Positions 26,601 through 64,000 of a stretch of DNA of 64,000 nt are shown piece after piece. The position numbers and the translations under genes were made by a program. The notes beneath the pieces are model-generated. The model saw nothing but the letters and a program-made list of their open reading frames with translations, did no database searches and had not been told where the DNA came from. This stretch comes from Notospermus geniculatus (taxonomy: Eukaryota; Nemertea; Pilidiophora; Heteronemertea; Lineidae). The number at the start of each line of letters is the position of its first letter. The first letter of the stretch is position 1. The DNA is taken from NCBI GenBank assembly GCA_002633025.1, contig NMRB01000202.1, positions 472,151 to 536,150 on the forward strand. The letters run 5' to 3'.

Positions 26601-28689
26601 ACCAACCTCAAAGGTAATAAATCATGGAAATTGATCAAGTTTTTGTGATGCGCGTGTTCTTTCCATCCCAGTGGGAATTCTTCACTGAATTGGCTCTGAT
26701 GATCATCTACAGTTCGAAAACAAAACAATAATTTCAGGGCATGAAATATCCATTGGAGTGTGAGAGGAGACTGGCGCCGGGATATTTTGTCTCCCATCTG
26801 CTGCTGTGTTAACTTGTTTCCTCGAGGTTTGAGTTGGTGACTGAAGAGGCGGAAAAGTGGGAGGGGAGGGGTGGTTTGCCGTGAGCATTCCAAAGCCATC
26901 ATGCCGTCATTCTCATTTTGCTGAGATTTACAAGAGATGTCACACTTGGTTTCTATTGTATTACTATTTCAGGAGTTGATTTGATGACTAGTTATGGTTC
27001 ATTTCATGCTATTTTGGTGAGGGATCGGTGTACATGTTGTGTTCAGCGTGCATGAAAATATCAAGCAATGCCAAGTTTAGACTGAAGTAGAACAGAAATG
27101 AAGTCCGTTTCATCACAAGTCTGCAGTGTTTGCCAATAGGGTAGTTCACACAAATGTACAGGAATTCATTTTAAATGTTGAAATGGTGTGAACTTGGCGA
27201 GATTAGTTGAGAATTTTGACCATGGGCAATGCTGCATTGAAATTGAAGTGTCTTTCATAAGTTTCACTTCAGTCTGTGCCGTGCCTTGTGTAGCTCCTAA
27301 AGATCTCAACACCGCCGAGTTCACCATCGTCCTCTTTTGATGAAGTTTGAAGTAGTCTGTGCCGCATTTATTTGTTGACAAAGATGTTGGCATTCGTTGA
27401 CATTCCGTCTTGGAGAATCTTCACATTGTTGGGAGCTTAACGTCTTCTGTGGGAACCCAGCTTAGCATTCTTTCTGCCACTTGCTAGGCAGACAAGTCAG
27501 AGTGTCTCTTCTCTGGTGACTATTTCTTCAAAGGACTGGATCTGTACACACTCTTCTCAACTCCAAACTACTCCAACAGTTGCAGGATTTCAAGAAACCT
27601 CAGCGTTTTCAGTTTCTCCAATTCACATCCTTCGAAAACGTTGTCAACCTTGGCTATATCAAATACACTTAGTGCTGCAGCAACTTTCTGTTGTCAAGTC
27701 ACATGAAACCTTTTGAAAATGGATAGTCCAGTACACATCTTCCTCAAGACTATTTGGAATTTGTTGCAGGAGGAAACCGGAATCACTTTTAGGTGAGGCT
27801 GTTTTTGTGGGTTTGAGAGTTTCGGGTTAGGAAGTTCAAAATAGAGAAAACGAAGGAGATTTTCTCAGTCCATGACTTTGTAACTACATGTATGTTCATT
27901 TACAGCTTGGCTGTGGCGTTGAATGTTGCTCCGGCTGGGTACCTGCTTTATGTCTTAATTCTGTTGATTGGCTAACAGTTTGGCTACAAAAACAGCAATT
28001 TTTGAAGTCGCCGGTATTGTGAAATCTGTGCAAAGCAGAAATCCATGGAATGAAGTGATTTGACCACATAATCATCTCAGTCTGCCTGAAGTCACGCAGG
28101 GGTTATATCAAGGAGGATTGGAGGTTATTGGGTGTCGTAATTAAGTGTGCAGCGTGCAGGAGCAATCTGGCCCTCCTTAGGGCTTAGGGTTGCCTACAGC
28201 CAACAATTAGCTCACAGATTAGGGAAGTAATGAATGGAGACATCTACCTCCAATCCTGATGCGATGCAGTAGGGTTGCGCCACATCTCAGCCGGAGATGT
28301 ACTGCGTGTATCACAGAGTATCATAGCTGAACACCTTTGTGCGGGTGACAAAAACCCACAGCGTATCAAACGGTCATAAATTGTCTGGTGTCGTGCCTGA
28401 GGTAGCTAACAATGGCAATCAGACTGGAGCAGATTATCTGCTTGGAACGGAGAATTACTCACCAACTCGGGTTCAATACTAGTAATGGATGGGTGGAGTG
28501 AGATTTTTATTGGACTATCAGGAAGAGTGAGGCAGTGTTCTTTACTCGGGTCTAACGATTAGTGTCATGGTTCATGCGGTGCTGTATTTTCTGCAGCATT
28601 GATGGGGCTCCGTTGTGAGTGGATGCTGGTGCAGTATATGGGCATGTGAGAGAAAACGAGGGTTTTTCAGCAGTACAAAGTGACTCTAG

Positions 28690-28918
28690 AGGAACTTCAT
28701 GTGACGTCATAAAGGTCCACGCTGGACGTCAAATTTACCACGTGTTTCCTGAAGAAACATCACAATGCCGCATTGACGCTCTTTCGCATGCTGTCACGTC
28801 ACGTCATGCGTGATGTCAATCCACGTGTAGCACCCTATTGATGCCAGTTTGTGTCATTTTGACGTCCAGTCACATGATTTGCTGACGTCAGTGGGATTCC
28901 TCTATAGCTATAGCTGAG
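28690..28918. mobile_element. Degenerate inverted-repeat element with CRE palindromes
   Basis: TGACGTCA at 28702-28709 and 28883-28890, with inverted ctggacgtcaaa-type blocks between. The right end, read in reverse as gctatagagg...ctgacgtca, resembles the terminal arm of the 19249-19412 MITE. The left end is unclear. Confidence 0.5.
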
Positions 28919-28934
28919 TAGCAATCACGAGACC

Positions 28935-28965
28935 CATCATCATCATCACCATCATCATCATCATC
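28935..28965. repeat. (CAT)n microsatellite
   Basis: A run of cat trinucleotides with one cac interruption. Confidence 0.9.
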
Positions 28966-31392
28966 GTCTTCATATGGTCAAGGGATCTGGTTGTCCGAGG
29001 CCAGTGAGGTTGAATGGCCCAGAATGGATTTCAACCCAGGACCTGCAGTTCGCTAATGGGGCAGGATAACCACAAGGCTCAGGGCTGTATTGGTTTCTAG
29101 TCTTGCTGAGGATACATTGCCTGAGGAAGAAGCTGTAATCATTCCATCCGATTTGATTTCTATGATACAGAGAGATTCACAATCTGTCTGGCCGTAATTG
29201 AGGACCTGCTGTCTTATGAATAACACATACGAACATTGATTTCCTGCTCTAGAAAGATCAGCAACGAGACTGGGCAATGACAACTCTACCCTGTAGCAGA
29301 TACAACAAGATAAACGTGATAGTTTTATGGATTTCCTTTTGCAATAGGAGTTGTGTAGATGTCTGCCTTTGTTCAGGCCCCCTTCAGGAGTCCATCATTG
29401 TCAGTTCAGCTGCCAACAAGTACAAGAGGCATCGTAGGCTGCACTCATCGCTCTTTTCAATTTTCTACTACTCGCAAAAAGCATTCTAATTTTCACATCG
29501 TATGTATGTTCGTGCATTATTTTGAGTCCGATTACTCACTGTCATATGAAATATTCACAATACTATTGTCCAAGCAATTTGTGTTGATTGCATTTTAATG
29601 GACAACTGCTAATGAGAAATGGTTGTGTTACACGTGCTGCCCCCTGGTGAATTCAGATAGAATCAGGTCTCATGAGAGTAAAAAAGGAGAAGGTGGCAGT
29701 TTATAGTCTGAAACCCACAACAAAGTTATAATCCAACACCTTACAAGCCCTCCAGAAATCAGTGTTCTCCACAAAAGGTTTCTATGACGGCGGCACCCAA
29801 CCTTGTGGCCGCAGCCCAAATTTGTGCCCCCCCCCAAAGAATCTTAAGGAGCAGCTTGCGCAGCAAGAGCAGCTCATGTACATTTCATCCTTTCAGACCA
29901 GTTCAGAATGCAAAGTAGTGACATGACTGAGAACTAAACCCAGAGCCTCTCAGTACGAGTCTGAAGGTCAGCCTCTCTCCCACAACTGGCTTCGAAAAAA
30001 TCCTTTGGAAAAGTCCCTTTGAGAGGAAAGGCTCAAAGATACCAATCAAAGCACATTCCAAACTAAAGTCATTGTGGGTTGTCCTCTTGAGAAAAATAAT
30101 TTGCTCTGATGCGTGTAAGTAATTACTGTAAGATATATATTGAATACGCTATATCCTTCAGGAGTTTGCCTCATGTTGAGAATTATTGATTGAATGTTGG
30201 CGAGCCTAAATTAGTAACATGACAATGATGCAAACAGAACGTATTGGAAATTATGTACGTTCACACTTTTGTTTGTTTTTCTTTGTTTTTCCCATGTTTT
30301 CATCTGATTCTAGTATTGTTTTGTATATAGTGTAAGTTTGACCTTTTCCTGTTGGCATCACCATGACATTTTCACCCACTTTCAAATCAGAAATAGAACG
30401 TATTGGAAATAACTGCGATATTTTTTCTGAACTCAGTCTGATTTTGACAGCTGATATGTTTGATGATGTGTACGGATAATATGAACATAAGCATTTGTGA
30501 AAATAGACTCCAGCAACTTCCCACCATCCTGTGTTGTGAAGAAAAAAGAACTTTGTAGATGGATACGGTTAAGTACACTGTTCATCATGAATTGTGATCA
30601 ACCAGACTTCTGATGAAATTGGGTAATGAAGCTAAATTAACTGAAATGGGATAAAAGCTAGTGATATACAAAGTTTGCTTACAGAATTTGAAACCACTGT
30701 TGGAAAAAAGCTATGAATTGAGTCAAACGTGCAAAATATCAATATCGCAAAAATGTTGCTAAGAATGAATCAATTGCTTATTGTGCCAAATCTGACAGAA
30801 TCAATATGAAATGACTTACCGAATCAGGAATCAATGCTCTGTAAAAATATTGAAGTGTTGGTGCTATTCTGTTCATACACTTGTCATTTCTGGCCAAAAG
30901 CCTGTCAATTTTCCACTACTCGGATCATTTTACAAATGCTATTGATTTACCAATGGTATCCGCTCCCATGTGGGGTTGAGTTGATATGGTTGTAGCTATG
31001 TGATTGAGCTTGCTTAGCTGTGGACGTGCCATATCTGCTATGCCCTATCAACCATAACCATTGGCTAGAAGTTTACTTACCCTCAATATTAAATTCAGGA
31101 AGATTTATATCAAATAAAGCAGGATATCATATTTCAAATGGCGTGCCCACTGCTGGTAACTTTGGAAACATAGATGACTTTATAAATTTTATCCAACAGT
31201 TAAGAAGAAGATTAAGTTACTGATGGTAAAATTGGAGTATGGCTTACTTATTCTTGTGCCTTATGGCAAATTATGGCTCCACAGTATGTCTGACCTGAGT
31301 TGCAGGGTCTCAATCATCTGCTCCCAAGTTCGAGCAGGCACTATCTCCTGCTAAAGTTCTCTAAGAGTGAACTGGAAGAAATTTGAAGAAAT

Positions 31393-32642
31393 TTTCTTCA
31401 TATGGTTGATATGAACAACATTTCTTCAAATGTTTTTGAGTTAGTTCCACAGGATGCAAGAAAACTTTGACAGAAGATGCTGCCTGCTGGATTCTGGGGG
31501 TCAATGAGTTACTTTGCACCATTCCCTCCATAACAGACAAGTCACAAAGTTTCTGTAAATGAAATAAAAGCCGCACTTCATTCTTTGGGCTTGATGTGAA
31601 ATGGTGCATGGATATTGAACAATTCATAGATATTTTGATGAGGAATAAATAGCCATAACATCGAATATTTTCGCCAATTTCCCCAGCGTCTCATTGGTAA
31701 AATGGAAACTTATTCTCACCTGAAATGAGTTGTAATGGAATCCAATGAATTGCATTGGAGGCAATCAACAAGAAATGTCCAGGAAATTACTACAGTGAAA
31801 TACCAATCAATATTCAAGCTTTTCACGGATATTGCGTTAGTTTGTGAAAAAGCTGTGCTGTTTTGCTGTGTAATAGAGACTTTTGAGTTTTGTGTTGACG
31901 ATTCAACGACCGTGCAGCTTCTGAAAGCAAGGAACAGAAACTAGATTGGTTTCTAAGTGAGCAGTTTGTGTTGCTTTCAACATGTTGCTCATGTAAACAG
32001 AGGATTGTTGAAAGTGACATGGCATTGCAATAGGGAAATGACAGTGGGTATAAAAATCTTCTTTGGAAGCAAGGGAAATCCACACTTTGTCCCAAACAAT
32101 GTTTGTATGTTCCCTGCAGCCATTGTGATGAAAAATTCAAGCTTGAAAAAACTAGCTGTCCTGCTGTGGGAGGCCAAACATGATGCCGAACACTCTGACA
32201 GTGGGCATAAAAATCTCCTTTCCAAGCAAATCTCAAACAACATTAGCCTGTTGCCTGCAAACATTGGGATGAAAAAAATAAAGATGAAATGACGGCAAAC
32301 CATGACTGCTCCCTAAGGCTTCGTCGGGTCATCAAGTGAGTCTCATATATCAACAGGTCAAACAAAAACGTCTTATGTAAGGCTTCAGGCATTGTGCAAC
32401 AATGGCGAAATGGCAATAATACTTTTCTAAGATTTCTGTCGCCTGACATTTGGTTTGTATATTTTTTTTGTGAGCTTAGGTGATCTGGTGCTCTTGTCTG
32501 GTTTCTTACTTGTGTTGGATATTAACTCATCTGCCCCCAGAGAATACAGCAGACGGCAGCTTCTGTCAAAGTTTTCTTGTATCCTATGGTACGGATTAAA
32601 AATATTTGGAGAAGGGTTGTTCCTATCAACCACCTGAAGAAT
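31393..32642. mobile_element. 1.25-kb structure with ~119-bp terminal inverted repeats
   Basis: The left arm 31393-31511 (ttcttcatatggttgatatg ... ggggtcaatgagtta) is the imperfect reverse complement of the right arm 32523-32642, sharing caagaaaactttgacagaag. A third, + oriented copy of the arm continues at 32636-32742. No transposase-like frame was recognised inside. The interior holds the diverged tandem repeat at 32039-32286. Confidence 0.65.
32039..32286. repeat. Diverged ~158-bp tandem repeat, two units
   Basis: tgacagtgggtataaaaatcttc...aagcaa...gaaaaattcaag at 32039-32142 recurs as tgacagtgggcataaaaatctcc...aagcaa...gaaaaaaataaag at 32197-32286. It lies inside the 31393-32642 inverted-repeat structure. 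Confidence 0.6.
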
Positions 32643-33285
32643 GTTTCTTCAAATTCTTTCTATTAAATTCATTTCCAAGGCTTTTAGAAAACTTCAACTG
32701 AAGATACTGTCTGCTCAAACCTGGAGGCAGATGAGATAAAGTGTCACATGCTTTCTACAGAGAGATGTTTATTGAGGTTCTGCTTTATCTCCTTCATCCC
32801 CCTTCCTCTTGCCTGGAATGAACACTGCTTTGTCCTTCTTTCCCCACCTGTCACACGCACGCACTGCTACAAATTCCTCTCGGTATTTCGAACGCTTCCA
32901 TCCATTATTCTGATGGAATCCTCTCGTCTGATCTGATCGTCTGCAAGCCCAGCCTAAGCCTTTGATCCCCTCATACAATGCAGTCATGACTTCAATACAA
33001 TGTGAAGAAAGACGAGAAAATGAGCAAATAATTTGATCTTCCATCCCTGTCTGTGAGGGCCGTGCCTCCTGTATGTATGACTTTGATGTGGATTTGGGTT
33101 CGACAAGTTGTCAAACTTCTGAAACTTCTAATGGAAAGCAATTGGCCTGAATCATAGATGGGTTGAGTGGCCAGGGATGAGATTTGGCTGCGAGTTCGCC
33201 AGGGGTTAGTTGTGGTGCTTCATTTTAAACTAAATCAACAACTTTGATTGTACCATAGGTCAGTGGCTACTTCCCACCTGTTTTT

Positions 33286-33331
33286 GGTGTACATACCACA
33301 GTCTTGAAGGTGTACATACCACAGTCTTGAA
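33286..33331. repeat. Exact 23-bp tandem duplication
   Basis: Two identical adjacent units beginning ggtgtacataccacag at 33286-33308 and 33309-33331. Confidence 0.95.
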
Positions 33332-33904
33332 TTTTCTCACTGATAGGAGCCCGGGTCTCCGTGGCTGAGCCTTCAGTACCTACCTGGCACAGTCAGGCAC
33401 AAACTCCATGGCGGTACTTGCCATGATCATGCACAAATTCCTTTGATATTGAGTACCAACCTGACTTGTCTTGAAAAAGGATGTGAATTTTCACAGAATT
33501 ACTTACTAAGTCGTGGTCATGTATACAGAAAGTCCGTGTCTCTGTTGGGGATACAGTGTCAGTCAAGTTAAATGGCGATATGCTGGGGACAGCATCCCAC
33601 AGAGAACCCCTTCCAATAACATGTCATTCATCCATACCGGGGTAGACCGTTATCACGATCTGGTGTCCCTGTCAGGGGATTGATGAGGAAACAAATGGGA
33701 ATTGAGGCAGACAATTTGCTTACCATGTTGGGAGATATATCATTGTGTAGCAATCAGATTACTCTCAGCCGATAGTGCCTGTTGCTGTCATAGATTTGTC
33801 AAGGTGATGAATACCTGTTGGATGAAATCAAGTGATTTCTTGACTTTGAGGGATGAGAATTGTGATGAAGTGTAAAAGGAGAGGTCATGGATTTCAATGT
33901 GCGA

Positions 33905-34041
33905 AGAGGCCACCACCAGTTGGTGGTCCGCGGACGTCGCAGAATTTGACGTACCACTGCGTTGTCCATAATGATGCGAGGATGTGGCTTACATCTGTAA
34001 CATTTTTGACGTTCTTGGGCCGCTCACCCGTGGTGGCCTCT
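33905..34041. mobile_element. Possible 137-bp MITE
   Basis: Perfect 12-bp terminal inverted repeats agaggccaccac / gtggtggcctct, with weaker inward similarity around gacgtc/gacgtt. No target duplication is evident. The GC-rich content opens short frames on both strands that I do not consider genes. Confidence 0.45.
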
Positions 34042-35880
34042 AACAGCAGTAAAGTCTCACATGGATTAAGCGACATGTAAACACTGTTCAAAGATTCATT
34101 CCTGTTATCGTCAATCAAGTCTTAGACTCGGGTCACATTCTGGTTTGAATATTGCATAAGGCCAACTGCTGAGAAACGTCTTCCAACAATTTGAGATGAT
34201 CCTCACTCTTCCTTCTCTGTCATAATTCGGTATCCAATTTTGGTTTCTTCTCTCCTCTCCTCTGATGGCCGGCCAGCCCTCTACTCGTCTGATCATCGCT
34301 AACACTAGCAAATAATGAAGTTAGCTATCTGCGAGATAGAAGACCATGACTTGACGTCATTAATTCCCATGGCAACTCGACAAAAACATATTTCATCTAT
34401 CCGATCTTTGCCAGATGCTTCCACTAGAATGCTTGCTCGTCCTGTCCCCGACTTTGATTTCTGTCTAATGACAGGTTTGACATTCCTCTTTTCATACATG
34501 AAGAGAGCAAATGTCCCTGATGTGTTGGTATTGGTCTGGGTTTTTGCAGGCAGCTATTAACATGCAGTTGTTTTTTTCAGGAAAGACAAGGAAGCTAAGG
34601 CTACTTTCAGTTCAGTTGCAGTTCCTCATTGCTTGTTCACCTGTTGTCTGAGTCTTCTCTGGTGGTTTGTGCCAGAATGACCAAACGTTGCATTTCAAAC
34701 TATTCATGATCTTTCAAATAATTTCTGCATCCCTTCCCGATTCCTCCGCAGTGGTCTTTCCTGTCGGATGACATCCATCACCATGTCCATGACTTGTAGG
34801 TCCAATCAATCCTTGTCGCCATGTGAATGGTCATTTTGCGCCAGCTATTCCCTTGCCATGCGACCAGTCATAACCTGTGGTCCGGAATAATAAATGGGAA
34901 GAGAAAGCTGGCAACTGATTCACTGGTGCATGCAGTGTATGGTAACAGGTTTGCAGATGGAGGGTAAAGGACTACTGGACGAATGACTGATGTAAGCCTC
35001 CCTTCCCCCGTACCAGACCATCCCTGACCTGGCTGGCACTTTTCCCTAAATCCCCATCGTGATGAAAAAATCTGCTGGATATTGGCACCACTGAGTACTA
35101 AATTAGCAAAAGCACTACACAGTTGAATGGATTTTATCTTTCATTACATTAGCAAGTGATATTAGGCTACCTCAACCAACAGGTCTTGGTGAGTCAGCAG
35201 TAATATTTGCCGATCTGATACTCGGGAAAATTGCACAATTTAATAAATATAATTGAATCTGGTGAAGTAATTAGAGGAATCTGGCCCAGACTTGTTGCCA
35301 TCTGATCACGATTGCGTATGATTGGTTATTTGATTGGCTAATGATGTGAAGAGAATTCTCATCAGAGGAAAGAGTGATAGCGCTCGACTGTTTTCTTTAT
35401 GGTTTGATGTTGTGTGCAACTTGTTGAATATGAAGTTTGAACAGACAACATAGGGAATAACTGGAAGAAACGCTTTCCACTGAAATACTGTCTCGACGTG
35501 CTTCACTGCTCCAGTTTCTCCTGGAACATTTTCTGGGGAACTTGACGGGCAGCTCATTCAGCCCAGATCGCTTGATCCTTTCAGACCAGTTGTAAATACG
35601 AAGTGGTGCCTCGACTGGGAACCTCTTGGTAAAGTGATTTGTTGAGTTGTATGCTCCCAGTGGTCTGTACGAGCCGCTGAATGTTCGAACCGAGAACAAG
35701 ATGGCAGCCTCCACGCTTCATTTTGACGGCCAGTATGGCGGCCGTGTGATGTCAGTGAAGAACCTCTATTGCTGTACCACCGTGCTCTTCAAGAAGTCGC
35801 TCTTCTGTAAAAAAATGCAGTTGATGTTCAACATCAATTTCTGTCACCGCGGAGATTGCCATCAAGTCCATTCGACAGAA

Positions 35881-35975
35881 AGGGCTACACTCTCTGACTG
35901 GACGGTTTCCTCCAGGCATGCCACGGGCTTTTGTTTCCTCCTGCATTAGATTCAGCCCCTGATATTGTCTGCAGA
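35881..35975 (+). repeat. SINE 3' fragment
   Basis: Contains the ggtttcctcca...tttgtttcctcctgcattaga...gatattgtctg blocks of the SINE body and tail, without a recognisable A/B box head. Confidence 0.5.
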
Positions 35976-36498
35976 CTCTCCAACTCCAAGTTGATCACAA
36001 CTATTCAATGATTGTAACATTCAACACAGCCGGACGAATATTCAGCAAACTGCATGGTATGTTGGCACTGCCACCTAGTGATATTTTGTTGAACTACTCG
36101 ACTGAGTGTGACTTATGAATGATGGATGTGTGATAAGGCTTGAAGTCTTCATTAGAATGACACGTGAGGCGAATATGAGATAATCATGAACATGTCTGTG
36201 AAATCCATCCCTTGTGGCTGATACCATGTTCTTGCGATTAGGTTCGAATTAAGGAAATTTGCCGTGTCGATGCATGAATTGTTCCAAATCCCTTGTATTG
36301 CAAGTTTATTCACAAGAAGTAGCCATAAATTGAAAGTTGAATCTGTTTTCGAGCTCTGCTAATTGGATGTAAAAGGAATTTATCAACATTCTAACGACAA
36401 TACTTATTTTCTAATTCAAAGGAATTTCAGCGTCATAGCAAGACTCCAGATTCTGATTAATTGAAATGGCAAGAATTTTGTGGTTGATTTCTTTCTAA

Positions 36499-64000
<27,502 letters not shown>

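Larger units (their letters stand above)
26601..31392. other. Non-coding stretch
   Basis: Contains the CRE-bearing element, the CAT microsatellite and a CAGTG-type start near 29762. No exon was recognised on either strand. Confidence 0.55.

Noticed and set aside
26408-26902. 164-codon minus-strand frame
   Set aside because: Its C-terminal half runs through the ~105-bp tandem repeat; the sequence shows no domain.
28970-29090. Possible minus-strand tRNA-like SINE head
   Set aside because: A B-box-like gggttgaaatcc is present in reverse, but no acceptable A box at the right distance.

Overview
The window is animal nuclear DNA: split coding exons with GT-AG introns, tRNA-derived SINEs, many short non-autonomous DNA transposons, microsatellites and long non-coding stretches. 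Only one protein-coding gene can be read with confidence. It lies on the + strand from 36513 and runs off the right edge. It is an orthologue of ARHGAP39 (Vilse/CrossGAP), a WW + MyTH4 + RhoGAP protein. The protein resembles the vertebrate one closely at the domains but carries a very different, serine-rich middle. The sequence suggests a highly polymorphic, probably marine, invertebrate; I cannot assign a phylum from the window alone.

Layout. 1-7960: non-coding, with a 1.46 kb direct duplication (1764-3221 and 3223-4684) joined at a single N, a tRNA-SINE in each copy, and a Mutator-like MITE at 6011-6116. 7962-19192: a second, larger direct duplication (about 5.4 kb per copy, 428 bp spacer) whose copies differ by scattered substitutions, small indels, a polymorphic 111-bp palindromic MITE and a 24-bp foldback insertion. 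This looks like two haplotypes or a recent segmental duplication. 19192-36512: repeat-rich non-coding DNA with several MITEs, a SINE split by a MITE, degenerate tandem repeats and a 1.25-kb structure with long inverted arms. No coding exon was recognised here; it may be the first intron(s) of ARHGAP39, intergenic sequence, or both. 36513-64000: ARHGAP39 exons, here numbered e2 to e12, with introns from 146 bp to 14.1 kb. The large first intron carries most of the repeats.

The exons join in frame at every junction and give about 992 codons: WW domain, a short linker, a single 1.5-kb exon encoding a Ser/Arg/His-rich disordered region with a PPPY motif, the EKSVS motif region, the MyTH4 domain, and the RhoGAP N-terminus up to its arginine finger. 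The first WW domain and start codon are not visible, and the rest of the RhoGAP domain lies beyond 64000.

I found no clear new biological system. The most useful observations are the two suspicious duplications, several precisely bounded MITE insertions with target-site duplications, a MITE family carrying CRE palindromes in its arms, and a PPxY motif that could bind the protein's own WW domains.
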